Source: Sacculina carcini
Taxonomy: Eukaryota > Arthropoda > Thecostraca > Sacculinidae
Assembly: GCA_916048095.2 (NCBI GenBank)
Contig: OU696576.1
Coordinates: forward strand, 3,016,501-3,080,500
Length of the DNA stretch: 64,000 nt
Direction: 5' to 3'
A program made the position numbers and the translations under genes. The notes below the pieces were generated by a model, which was not told the origin of the DNA, did not search any database, and worked only from the letters and a program-made list of their open reading frames with translations. Positions 11,301 through 23,100 of this stretch are shown in pieces. The first letter of the stretch is position 1; every line of letters begins with the position of its first letter.

Positions 11301-12649
11301 TATATTTTCTTTAAGGTCCCATATTTTCCGATATTTTTGGTGAATGCTTGTGTTATGTTGCGTTTGGCGAATACATGATAATGATGATATTGCTATACAC
11401 TCAATGGCAGGAAAGAATCCAGGCTGATATATAAGTTTGTCTCGCCAGATCTTGTCTCGATTTTGATCCGAGTCACGGATATGTCTAGCTTGAAACCGCT
11501 GGTCTAGTTTGTCTAATGTATACGACGTGCATAGATAACGTATTGTGATCCCTATGAGCTGCCAACACTACTGGGAAAACATCAACATGCACAAAGTGCC
11601 AAGTACGTGTAGCTAGATGAAAATGTTTTGTGTCTACAAGATTTTGTCGGAATATCTTACAGTGTAGTTTCACAAACCGCAGGCAGTGGCAAGCAAAAAT
11701 GCAAGCATAGAATAAAAGAAGCAAAATGAATTTGTTATTCTCTTCTATTTCGGCCCTAGCCACTACAGAACTTTTCCCTCAATGTGCATATCTGAAGTGG
11801 CATGTGAATTGTTGCTATTGTTATGGAACATGGGTGGAGAGAGTGGTATGTGGTGAGTGCTGGCTTTATTGACTAACACACCCAGGGCAGTAAGTATATA
11901 CCTTACGTGGCCAACAAAACAATATATGGAAAAAGTAAGTAAAAAAACAAATTGAAATTTAACTAAAAATAGAGAAATAGACTAACATTACAGGGTGAAG
12001 CAAGACATATATAATAAAAAATATAATAAAAAGCACCAATGTTGACACTAACTTAAAACAACAATAAAATGCACAAAGGACCGCAGGGATGATATAACTT
12101 GGCAAAAGACCAGAAAATTTAATAAAAAAATAATATTTGATTGACATAAAATCCCACAATTAGCAAATTAACCTCAAGTGAAGAACTGGCAGAGTTGTTT
12201 GGCAACTCTAGAAAACAGAGGAAGTATATGTATGAGTATTGGAGTACAACACATGCTGGTGCCAATAAGTGGATTTTGTATCATTGATCTTGATCGTTGA
12301 AATAATTTGTGGATGACTTTTATAGACAGCACTCAACAGTCTGGGGCTGACAGAGCACAAACTCTGTGACCCCAACCTGCAACCGGTCTACAAAAGGATG
12401 AGCTTATGGCGGCTCTGGTTGGCATAAGATAAAAACACGTTAGTGGTCGGATGCGAATAAGGCCATTTTCCTGTATTGGCATCATTTTCTACCCTGGGTC
12501 AAGGGCGGAGCTAAATTTTGACCAATCAGAATACAGGTCATTGTCCCAGGATAGTGAAACAAAGAACAAGATAACTCAACTGTAGTTGTATCAGCTGTAT
12601 AGGCATTTGTATCAGCTGACTGTTTGTCGTGCAGTGTGTTGAGGCGTGG
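8357..12649. other. No recognisable gene
   Basis: No conserved coding frame was recognised. The sequence is AT-rich with a GT-rich stretch at about 9895-10260. An imperfect palindrome lies near 12465-12560 (cctgtattgg and later aatacagg; ccctgggtca and tgtcccagg), which could be a small decayed MITE, but no TSD was found. Confidence 0.5.
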
Positions 12650-14037
12650 CTTATAGCTAGTGATGCAAAAAAAGGGTTTTTTGATTGCGTTTTTTTTGCA
12701 AAAAACATGTATTTTTAGTTTTATTTTTTTATTTTTGTTTTTTTAGAATTTGCCCCAATTGTCATCGGATGCTAGATTTTAGTACATAGAAACGAGTTTA
12801 ATTGACGTTTTATACATCTTTACGTGTCTTATTTCAAAGATAATTTGATAATAGTATAAAAACCAAAAATATTTATCAATAAATACCTCAGGAGACTGTT
12901 TGAAAGTGCATCCGGATCCGGTGGTGTAGGTTTTTTCATTGAGAAAACCCATGTTTTTAAAGATGGTTATAATTATGTGGATATTTGAAATAGTTTGTCA
13001 GCAGAACAAAACAAATTCATTTAGTAATCATGTGTTTTTTTAACAGAAACCATGTTTTTTATGAAAAAATGCAATGATGTTTTTCAAATTGGTTTTAAAT
13101 TCGTTTTATTAATGTGCAGATTCAGAAAATGTTGACAACAGAACAAGACAAGTTAATTGGTTGGTCCAGTGTTTTTTTGACAAACGTATATTTAACGTTT
13201 TTTCAATGAAACAATGTGTTCCAAAACAGTATCTATGAAAGATAGATTTGATTGATGTACGTTCAAATATCTTTTGTATAGCAAGTAGCCTGCTGGTACG
13301 TATAAGCGGCTGGTTAAACCACTTGGTTTAAACTGTTTTTTATACCATGTTTTTTTTCAAACATTTTTTTTGAAAATCGGTTTTCGTAGATGTAGAGATT
13401 TAGAAAAAAATTGCCGGCATATCAAGGAGAGTTGAACCAAATTAATTGGTTTTTTATTAGTAACCTCTTTTTATAACTGGTTTTATGGATGATGGTTTCT
13501 TTGATGTAGTAATTTGTGTTCAAATACCTTTTTGAACATTAAATATATTTCCTCATTCGTTTTTTTCCTACACGAAAATATTGCCCATTTTTCTGTTCAG
13601 GATTGCCACTCTGATTAACGCGACCGCTTTTATTCGTAGTCTCATTAGGTACACTAAGTTTGTTTGTATATTTGTAGTATTTGTGTAAATATTTGCAGTG
13701 TTTGTACTTTTATTTTTGCAAATAATTGATCTGCTGAATGAAATGATGAAACTTATTATAATCAACATAGTTCATTTCTGGTAGGAAAAAATTAATATGT
13801 AAGAAATTTTAAAAAATTATGCCACCTGCTGTTTTTTTAAACAGTTTCAGATTTTAGCATAAAAAACGGTTCTCAAACCCTGCTTTCTTACACAATGATT
13901 AACTCAATAATTGAATGCAAAAATGTACCGTACGTAGAAGTGCCGCACAGTACTGTGCAAGCAATGATATTAGGGCTTTCAATCACAAAATAACAATTAT
14001 ATTGTGCATATTTAATGATAATTCAATTTGATAGGGT

Positions 14038-14655
14038 TGTTGCAACCCCCTGGGTCTGACGAACGATACAAATGGGGGACGACAACACAATATATATTCA
14101 CAAGAGATCACAGTTCAGAGGCGGTTACTTACTGTGGCGAAACAAAACACAAGCAGTGGTGAACAACAGAGCGAGCCAGCAACAGGGTGAGTTCTGTGGA
14201 CTGGTTGTGGAAGAGTGTGTGTGTCGGTGTTTTATACGTCGCTGGCGTGTGTGATTGGGAATGTGTGTGTATGTGCGTATGTTGTCGCCTGGTGTTCTGG
14301 GTCACATATGGTCTGGGCGCACGGCTGTGGACCAGATGTTGTCCTCGATGGCTGCTGCATCCCTGGGTGGGGATGTGGTCAGGCGGATGCGAACCAGATG
14401 TTGGCTCTGACACTGAAGAGGGTTGGTGCGCACTGACTGGTGTTTGTACGTGGTGTATGTCTGTGCGCAGGGGACATACACCTCCGGGACGCGACACTGT
14501 ACCGGGTTGGTGCGCGTTGGCTGGTGTTTGTACGTGGTGTATGTCTGTGTGCAGGGGACATACACCTCCGGGACGCGTACCGCTGAAACGCTGGTAGAGT
14601 GTGTGTTTGTGGTGTATGGGCAAATGTTTTGACCTACATTTGCACAGGCGCCACA
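14038..14655 (-). repeat. 3' LTR (618 bp) with an internal 84-bp tandem duplication
   Basis: Nearly identical to the plus-strand copy at 40298-40916. Two units with an 84-bp period begin at about 14421 and 14505, each carrying ggtgtttgtacgtggt and acatacacctccgggacgcg. The period is a multiple of three, so a reading frame can stay open through it. Confidence 0.9.
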
Positions 14656-17600
14656 GGAGCCCCCCTCCAGTTCAAGGAGAAAAACGGACTGGGGGCGGAC
14701 AACACGACCGGAACGAGTGATACGCGTACGCAGAACCGGGATTCTTGATCCGGAGCAGTTTCGCGCAGGAGTTTTGCTGGAGGCAGATTGCGGCTGGAAG
14801 ATGGATACAGCGGTCTCTTGTGGAAAGCTGATGGAAGCGTTTTCCAAGAAAGCCGGTCGTAGTCGGTCCACGCAGATTGTGTCCTCGCCGTTTCGTTCAA
14901 TTGTAAATATTTTTGGTATGCGCTTGAGCACGCGGTACGGACCAGTGTAGACAGGCTGCAAAGGACGACGGTGTCCGTCGTTACGCACAAACACGTATTC
15001 TGCAGTGTTGAGCGCAGGCAGAGTAAATGTGTCAGCTGTGGTCGTTGGCCTGCTCTGTACTGGGCGGATCCTTGCGAAGTGCTACGCCAGTTCTCGTGCG
15101 ACCTGTTGGGGTGAAATATCACTCATGCTGGCGAACATTTCACCTGGCAGTCGTAAAGGTTTGCCTAGAACCAGCTGTGCTGATGAGCACTGCACCGATT
15201 CTTTGACAGAGGCGCGTATTCCCAGCATCACGATTGGAAGGCGGTCGATCCAATTTGGACAGTCGCGTAGCGCACATTTGAGTTGTCGGTGAAGGCGTTC
15301 GACGAGGCCGTTGGCGCTGGGGTTGTAGGCAGTGGTGTGCAGTGATTCAGCCCCGAGACGTGCCGTGATTTGTTGCCACAGGCGAGAGGTGAACTGTGAG
15401 CCTCGGTCGGACACAATGGTGTGTGGTACGCCATACCTGGATATCCAAGTGCTGATGAAACAGCGGCCAACTGTGTCTGCGGATATATCAGGCATTGGGC
15501 AGACTTCAACCCACCTGGTAAAACTGTCGATCATCGTCAATATGTACTGCTGGCCTTTAAAGTAAGGCAATGGCCCCACAATATCAATGTGGATATTATT
15601 AAAGCGACCTGACGGTAGACAAAACTGAGCAGGTGTCGAACGATTGTGACGAGAGACTTTGCACGTTTGGCAATGTGTGCACTGTTGCATATTGCTGTAT
15701 CCATTGCATCACATCATGCCGCATAGATGGCCACACAAATCTGTCAGAGATAAGTTTCAGTGTGGCTTTTCGGCCGGGGTGTGACAAATTATGGAGAACA
15801 CAAAAAACTTGCTTTCCCATGGACTTCTGCACGATGGGCCGAGATGTTCATGTGGAATCATCGCAGATGATTGAGGCGTTTGCATGCGTAGGTAACGGCT
15901 TGATTGTAATTTTTAAATTTGTGTCATTACCTTCTTTCAGCGTGTTTATGTCGTCGTCGTGCGCCTGTTCTTGAGATAGCTGCAACAGATCGACGATGCT
16001 GTGGACACTGGCTATCCTTGACAATGCGTCGGAGACGACGTTATCTGCGCCGCTGATGTGCTCTAGATTCGTCGTGAATTGCACAATGTAGTCAAGGTGT
16101 CGCTGTTCTCGCGGCGAATGGATTGTTGTCGATGATCTGATCGCGTGTACCAACGGTTTGTGGTCAGTGACGAGAACAAATTGACGACCTTCGACGAACG
16201 GCCTGAAATGGCGGATGGCCATGTATGATGCCAACAATTCTCGCCCAAACGCGCTGTACTTTTGCTGTACGGGCGACAGTTTTTGTGACCAGAATGAAAG
16301 TGGCTTCCACATACCTTGTTGCAGCTATTGCAGAACACAGCCTATGCCGAAATTGCTGGCATCCGTGAATACGCCGAGCTTTGCGTCTGGATCCTGGTGG
16401 CTGAGTACAGTGGCGTCGCATATATTTTTCTTGGCTGCAGTGAATGCCTCGTCGGCTGCCTGCGTCCACTCGATAGGTGCATTGGATCGTCATTTCTTGT
16501 GGTCGACCAGACGATGGAGCGGACCAAGAGTTTCAGCTGCATGGGGGAAAAATCTGTGATAAAAGTTTATCATTCCTAGGAACCTTCTCAATTGTTGTTG
16601 TGTTTGAGGCTTTGGGAAGTCCTTGACAGCGGCGATCTTGTCATTCGTAGGCGTGATACCATGTTCGGTAATTGTGTGACCGAGAAATGTGAGAGTATTT
16701 ACAGCGAAGACACATTTTCCTGGGTTCACTCGAATTCCGAATTTGTCGAGGCGTTTGAAGACAGTTTCGATGTGTTCAAGGTGCTCTTCGTGAGATTTGC
16801 TGGCAATCAAAATATCATCTATGTACACAAGCGTTAAAGGCAACCCTCGTAGCACCGTATCCATCACCCGTTGCATTGTTTGCGCACTGTTGCGCAGGCC
16901 AAATGGCATTCTGGTCATCTCGAAAAGACCAAACTGTGTAGTGATGACGGTCTTGTGAACATCATCAGGATGTACTGGTATTTGAAAATACGCTTTGGCG
17001 AGATCTATCTTTGAGAATATTTTGGCGCCATGCAATGAGACAGTAAAGTCCTGCAGATAAGGTAAGCTGTATCTGTCTGCGACCGTAATTCTGTTTAGAG
17101 CGCGATAGTCGCCGCACGGGCGCCACTCGCCACGCGCGGATTTAGGCACCATATGCAGAGCGCTAGCGTATTGGCTTTTGCTGGGGCGAACAATGTCTTG
17201 TGTCAGCATGTTTTGAAACTCACGTTTGGCGAGCTGAAGTCTGGCGGTGTCGAGTCGCCGTGGCCGGCAGTACACGGGCTGACCGGCTGTTTTGATTCGA
17301 TGATACACACCGTGCTGCTGTTCTCCGCCGTCGATCGGTGACGACGTGAGGCGGGGGTACTTGGCAAGAAGCTGCTGGAATGTACAGTTTGAGTTTTTGA
17401 GGCATAACGCTATTTGCGGAGATGCGCGTGTCTTGTTGCCGCTTACCGTGAGTTTTGTCTCGTTGTCGATGAGTTGTCGTAGCCGTGGGTTGACGCTGAT
17501 GTTGTGATGCGCCAGGAAATCACACCCGATGATAGAAAAATTTATGTCGGCCAGAAGAAACGACCACAGGAAGTTGCGGCGCAAGCCTAGAGACACAGTT

Positions 17601-17790
17601 ACGTCTATAGTGCCGAACGTGTTGATACGGCTATTGTTGACTGCTTGTAGGACTAGCGGAGATGGCTGATCAGTTGATTGGTACGATAGTATGCTGTACT
17701 GTGCACCAGTGTCGATCAAAAACTTGATACCGGTGGTTGAATCCTGGATAAAAAACGGTGTGTCATTCTGGCCAGTAGATGCGATAATGA
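14302..17790 (-). pseudogene. Gypsy pol: protease, RT, RNase H, integrase (multiple breaks)
   Basis: Protease DTGA lies near 17704-17715. Reverse transcriptase follows with YIDD near 16815-16826, then RNase H (TDASNFGIG), then integrase with Asp in HIDIVGPL, Asp in VSDRGSQF and Glu in GLVERLH. In-frame stops occur at about 16490, 16325, 15848 and 15082, with a frameshift near 15690. Past the integrase the frame has no stop before the LTR and stays open about 350 bases into it, ending at 14302. The product would have processed gag-pol, copied the RNA and inserted the cDNA; this copy is inactive. Confidence 0.9.
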
Positions 17791-17813
17791 GGGCGAACCT
17801 GGCTTATCGCTCC

Positions 17814-18662
17814 TCATTGCAAGTTTAAATCAAACGTGCACGGTTTGACGCAGGCTTTGGCTCTAGCGCCGAAATGTTTGTGATACCAGCACACCTGACC
17901 TGAGTTTGACTCGTTGTCGTCGAGCTCCGCCAAGCGACCTCGAGACTGTGAACGCCTCTGTACGCGCTGGGTAGAAGAGGCGGGGCGACGTGGTTCCGCG
18001 GATAGTCGCTGCAGATGGCGCTGAATTTCGTCCAGCTGACGTTTGACGGCCGCTAGTTCCCTTGCGTTCGCCGTACATTGTGTGCAGCTCCCGCCTGTAG
18101 TTTCGCACGGGCGCTCTGTTCTGCGTGTGTGGCCACTTACGGCGCTTATGAGAGCCGTCGCTTTCGGCAGTGATGATATCACTCGGTCGGCTGTACCTGC
18201 AAGTGTTTCTAGAGTTGTGTCTGCCGGCAGGAATTGGAGAAACGGAGCTGATGCTTCAGGCATCGCCTTCATGAAGATCTGCCGTACCAGTTCAGGCTCG
18301 CCGTCTCTCAAATACGGCGAAGTTAATTCCTGCAAATGACGCAGAAACTGTTTGGGCTTGCGGTCACCCAGCTTCTGAGCGCTTAACACTGACCTGAGTT
18401 TTTCCTCCGCCGATTTGCCGAGTCGAGACTGCAGCGCGGCGCACAGCTGTGTGTAGCAGTCGTCAGGAGGCTGCCGAATGAGGTCGATGAGCTCCATGAC
18501 GTGGTGCGCTGGCAGCATGGAAACTGCCGTCTGGAACCGCGTTTCTTCATCGCTGATTTTTGTGCGCTTGAAGTAAAGCTCGAGCTGAATTACCCAGATG
18601 TGTGGGCTGTCTTCAACGAATGGCGGGGGCGGGCCTCCCACAGCGAGCTTGTCAAAAGACAT
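17814..18662 (-). CDS. Gypsy gag, intact frame
   Basis: The ATG at 18660-18662 opens a 282-residue frame beginning MSFDKLAVGG. The central part resembles Gypsy gag capsid regions (ETRFQTAVSMLP, RDGEPELVRQIFMKAMP). A Gln/Arg-rich, probably coiled-coil segment follows, and the C-terminus has a Cys-His motif (CWYHKHFGARAKAC) that stands in for the usual CCHC knuckle in this group. The capsid-like protein would assemble particles. It is the only unbroken gene of the element. Confidence 0.8.
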   Translation of the reverse strand: MSFDKLAVGGPPPPFVEDSPHIWVIQLELYFKRTKISDEETRFQTAVSMLPAHHVMELIDLIRQPPDDCYTQLCAALQSRLGKSAEEKLRSVLSAQKLGDRKPKQFLRHLQELTSPYLRDGEPELVRQIFMKAMPEASAPFLQFLPADTTLETLAGTADRVISSLPKATALISAVSGHTRRTERPCETTGGSCTQCTANARELAAVKRQLDEIQRHLQRLSAEPRRPASSTQRVQRRSQSRGRLAELDDNESNSGQVCWYHKHFGARAKACVKPCTFDLNLQ

Positions 18663-18746
18663 AGTGCGCGGCGTAATGGCAAAACAACAACAATCAGAGA
18701 TGTAACCGATAAACTCAATGAAGTGATCACGTCGGGGTGACCACTT

Positions 18747-18983
18747 TGTTGCAACCCCCCTGGGTCTGGCGAACGACACAATTGGGGACGACAACACAAT
18801 ATATATTCACAAGAGATCACAGTTCAGAGGCGGCTGGTGCGCGTTGGCTGGTGTTTGTACGTGGTATATGTCTGTGTGAAGGGGACATACACCTCCGGGA
18901 CGCGTACCGCTGAAGTGCTGGTAGAGTGTGTGTTTGTGGTGTATGGGCAAATGTTTTTGACCTACATTTGCACAGGCGCCACA
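18747..18983 (-). repeat. 5' LTR with internal deletion of about 380 bp
   Basis: Both ends match the 618-bp LTR, but the middle is missing: sequence after cagttcagaggcgg jumps to the last 84-bp unit. One of the two tandem units is kept. Confidence 0.88.
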
Positions 18984-19106
18984 GGGTCATTAATAGCATG
19001 TATAACTCATGTGTTGATACAAAATAATTAATTTAACATCCCAAATATATCATTTCCATAATTTGAATTCTTTGCATGACTCTTCAAAAAAAACAAAAAG
19101 AACGTG

Positions 19107-19363
19107 TGTTAGAGTTGATTAAAGAGTCAGCAAACTACTGTGGTAAAGATCGCGTGTGCATCGCTGTGCGATACCGCGTTTCAAGTAACGGCGTCCCCAT
19201 GAGACAACGTTAGGTGCGATGTCCTTGTCAAGGCCAAAGGCGAGCAGTGTTTGTTCGGTGATCGGCGGTGATCGTGCGTGCGCTGTCTGTGCGTTGTGAT
19301 CTGTGTGACATAGTCTGTGTGTGTTACTATTTGTGTGTGTTTATATATACAGTCTGTCTTACA
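19107..19363 (+). repeat. 5' LTR, 257 bp
   Basis: TG...CA ends, TATA-like tatatata near 19342, and a match to 23302-23558 with one substitution. No primer-binding site starting TGG is obvious just downstream (agccatttcggccc). Confidence 0.93.
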
Positions 19364-19383
19364 AGCCATTTCGGCCCATTACG

Positions 19384-20100
19384 ATGGATGAGCTGAAGTT
19401 GACAGATTTTGTTGAGAGATACGACGGTAGTGGAGATCTCGACACGTGGGTGGAGAAACTCAGGTACGCTTGTTCACTGAAGGGCATACATGACGTGGCT
19501 AAAGTCATCCCGATATTTTTGTACGGTCGGGCGTTCAATGTGTATAGACAGTTATCTGAGAGTGACAAAAAGAAAGAGTTGGTCGTTATTGCCTCCCTGC
19601 GTCAGTCTTTTGGGTTGACTCCCTGTGTCGCTTTCTCAATGTTCAAAGAGCGTCAGTGGAAGATTGCTGAGGAGACCTTGGACGAATATATGTCTGATTT
19701 GCTTTCGTTGGCTAAATGTGTGGTGGGTGAGAACAGCGAAAGCTCCCGCTGGGTTGCTTGTCAATTTCTTTGCGGTTTGCCAACTACAACGGAGAACACG
19801 GTGAATGCCATGCACGGAGCTTCACTTGAGCTTGACAATTTACTGAGTTGTGCTAAGCAGGTGGTTGCTGGCAAAGCAGGTGAGACAGATGTTACACACA
19901 ATGTACATGCCTATTCCGCCTCCAGTTCAAGGAGATTGATATGCTTTGAGTGCCAACAAGAGGGTCACATTGCCAGAAATTGCCCAATTCGTAGAAAACG
20001 ACAGCAAGTGTGCTTCAACTGTGGCGCGTCCGGTCACACTGCAAACAACTGTCGCAAGTCGGAAAACTTGCGAGGGGGGCCGGCTCAATCTTCAGCGTAA
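19384..20100 (+). CDS. gag of the young LTR element
   Basis: The first ATG after the LTR, at 19384, opens 238 codons beginning MDELKLTDF. The N-terminal half resembles retrotransposon capsid domains (GSGDLDTWVEKL, LDEYMSDLLSLA). The C-terminus has two CCHC knuckles, CFECQQEGHIARNC and CFNCGASGHTANNC. The stop is TAA at 20098-20100. Pol overlaps the end in the -1 frame, so gag-pol would be made by -1 frameshifting. Candidate slip sites in the overlap are ggaaaac at 20061-20067 and a run of six G at 20074-20079; neither is a textbook heptamer. Confidence 0.9.
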   Translation: MDELKLTDFVERYDGSGDLDTWVEKLRYACSLKGIHDVAKVIPIFLYGRAFNVYRQLSESDKKKELVVIASLRQSFGLTPCVAFSMFKERQWKIAEETLDEYMSDLLSLAKCVVGENSESSRWVACQFLCGLPTTTENTVNAMHGASLELDNLLSCAKQVVAGKAGETDVTHNVHAYSASSSRRLICFECQQEGHIARNCPIRRKRQQVCFNCGASGHTANNCRKSENLRGGPAQSSA

Positions 20101-23100
20101 GAACCTGTCGACCCCCCGATAATTCCAGGTTGTTGATAAAGGTGTGGTGTGATGATGTGAAACGACCTATGTCCGTTCTCGTCGACACTGGCAGTACGAA
20201 CTCCATTGTCATGACGAAATCAATCTTACGTATGGTACCAGAGCAAAAATGTGCATTGAACCTGCAGTTGTTGAGTGGTGTAAGCGTTACCGCCAGTAAG
20301 AGCTTTATTCTAAGGAATGTTCGATTTTCTTCTGATGGTTGTGTTAAAATCAAATCGCTGCGCGTTTGGTTGTGCGATTCTAACTATCGTCCACCGTTTG
20401 ACATTATTTTCGGTATGGATGCAATATTGGCAGCCGGTGGAATGAATGTTTCGCCAGATGGCAAAGTGTCGTTTGGTGTGTCAAGTACGGGTGCACCGTG
20501 GGGATCTTGTCAGCAAAAGATTCCTTCACTTGATGCTGCAAAGCCTCAAGCTGCTGTGCTGCAGTCGACGCCAAGCCACACAGGGACCTCCACATTGGAG
20601 ATATTGGATTGTGATTTCAAGGCATTCTTTGACGGGAGGAAGTGGATTGTGAACTGGTTCTGGGAGAATGAAGTACCCAATAGAAAAATCAATTGTGCGA
20701 ACTATGCTATTAAGCCGACAGAAAAAGCTGCTTTTGAAGCCGAGGTTAATTCGTGGATCGAGGAAGGTGTACTCATTCCCTACGACGAGAAAATGCACGG
20801 TGTCATTGGAGCAAAATTGCCCTTGTTTGCAGTCAAACAGGAGAAGAAGGACAAAATCAGACCCGTGCTGGGTTATAGGCGATTGAACTGTTATATTCGG
20901 AGTGCTCCTGGTATGGATTCGGCAGTGTGTGATGAAAAGCTCCGTAAGTGGAGGCGCATGGGCAGTGATGTGTCGATAATCGATTTGAAAAAAGCCTATC
21001 TCCAGATACATATGGCAACCGAACTACAAAGATATCAAGTGGTGGAATTTATGGGGAAGCAGTATACCATGACCAGGCTGGGTTTTGGACTATCAATCGG
21101 TCCCAAAGTCATGACGGAAATACTGAAGAAAGTTTTTCTCAAAGCCGATTTTGACACCAGTGGAGTTGACTTTTACATCGACGATGTGATAGTGGATAAA
21201 TCTCGTGTAAGAACAGAACAAGTTGTTCAGCATCTGCAAAAATATGGTTTGATCACAAAAAGTCCTTGCGATCTGAACGGTGCCCGAGTACTCGGACTCA
21301 AAGTGGAAACCAAGCCATCTGGGGTACAGTGGCAACGAGATGGTGATGTTCCCGTTATGCCAGATGTTTTGACAAAAAGGTCTCTATTTTCATTGTGCGG
21401 CAAGTGGATCGGCCACTTTCCTATAGCCGGTTGGCTTCGAGTCGTATGTGGACTAATCAAGCGGCGCGCGTCTGAAGGCTTAGAAAACAAGTCGAATGCG
21501 CATTGGGATGCACAAGTAGATGAACATACTGCAGTAATTATTAAATCAATTGCCGACGAAGTGAAACATCGAGATCCGGTACGTGGTTTTTGGTGTGTTG
21601 AGGATCGCCGACCCAGGATGTGGGTCGATGCCAGTAACATCGCCACTGGCGTTGTTCTTACAGTGGATGGAAAACCAGTGGAAGATGGTTGCTGGCTGAG
21701 GAAGCCGAACGACTCTTCGCATATTAACGTGGCTGAGTTAGACGCGGCGGTTAAAGGAATAAATTTGTGCTTGAAGTGGGGATTCCGAAAAGCTGAGTTG
21801 ATAACCGATTCGTCTGTCGTTCATGGTTGGCTGACCAGCGCGGTTCATAATACACATCGGATTCGAACACACGGCATGTCCGAAATGCTGATCCGTAGAC
21901 GACTGGATGTAATCCGTGAATTGCTGGCATCGTTTTCACTGGAACTGCATGTGAGACAAGTAGACAGCAAAGGAAACATCGCCGACGCCATGACACGTCC
22001 ACCCCGTTTCCTGCCGTTACTGTCTTCTGGTTCAACAAGTGGATGTTACGCTCTAACCAGGGATGAGCGCGAGGTCATACAAGGCATCCACGATAGCAGT
22101 GGGCACATGGGTGTACAGCGTACAAAGGAACTCGTTTCAAATGTGTTTCCATCTGTGAGTTCTATTGAGGTGGACGAGGCGATACGTCATTGCGAATCAT
22201 GTCGTCGGATAGATCCGGTAAATCGCACAAAGAATCATCATGGCTCACTCAGTGTTCCCGCCGTATGGAGAAGACTTGCAATAGATATTACGTACTACAA
22301 CCATGTCACGTACTTGTTCATCATCGACTGCTGTTCTAGGTTTACTATCTGGAGAAAATTGAGCAATGAAAATGCTGCGTCGGTGGTTGCCGCTCTGGAG
22401 AGTGTATTCGTTGATTTTGGTCCAACCTGTAGCGTTTTATCCCATAATGCGCCGGTATTTCTCAGTACTGAGTTCTCCAGCCTTCTGCACGAGTGGGAGG
22501 TTTATCATGAAAAGTCGTGTGCATATCGTCATCAAGGAAATGGCATATGTGAACGTGTACATCGCACTATCAAACGAATGGCGTCCAGAACAGGATGCAC
22601 AATCGGTAAAGCAGTTTTTTACTACAACGCGACGACAAGTCAATCTACCAGTGAGACGCCATTTGCAAGTGTTTTCAGAGCCGCACCGCAACTACCGAGA
22701 ATACGTCGAAGTCGTGTTCTGACATCTACTAAGTTACGTCAAACTTGGACGAATTCGTGCCGTCGTGATGGAGTTTCATGCATGTACAAACCTGGTGACA
22801 TGGTATTTCTACGCCCACCGGATGGTCGCTGCACTACAAAATGGACAGGACCGCATCGAGTGGAAAGTGCGAATAGATGGACAGTAAATATTGGTGATGG
22901 TGTCAACAGACATGTGTCGCATGTTCGTCCAGTGGGACGTTCGTCAGACGCACGCACGGATCAGCCGTCGGACGCGTCGGACGCACGGATCAGCCGCACG
23001 ATCGTGTCTTCTGTTCCCGTACAACATTCCTATGGATCCAGTGCTGACAGCGAAGATACGGCACGGAATGTAGTTTCACTACAGGACTCAAACGTTCGTG

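Larger units (their letters stand above)
14038..18983 (-). mobile_element. Ty3/Gypsy LTR retrotransposon, decayed, nested in the hAT-like element
   Basis: LTRs with TG...CA ends lie at 14038-14655 (3') and 18747-18983 (5', internally deleted). The 4-bp TSD gggt is at 14034-14037 and 18984-18987. The empty target site is preserved in the other hAT-like copy at about 42694-42697. A primer-binding site starting TGG, tggtcaccccgacgtg on the minus strand, lies at 18728-18743 next to the 5' LTR. Interior order is gag, protease, reverse transcriptase, RNase H, integrase, which is the Gypsy order. Confidence 0.93.

Noticed and set aside
14187..14632. Plus-strand frames of 60-136 codons across the Gypsy LTR
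   Set aside because: They overlap an LTR with tandem units and recur in every LTR copy, with no protein similarity.
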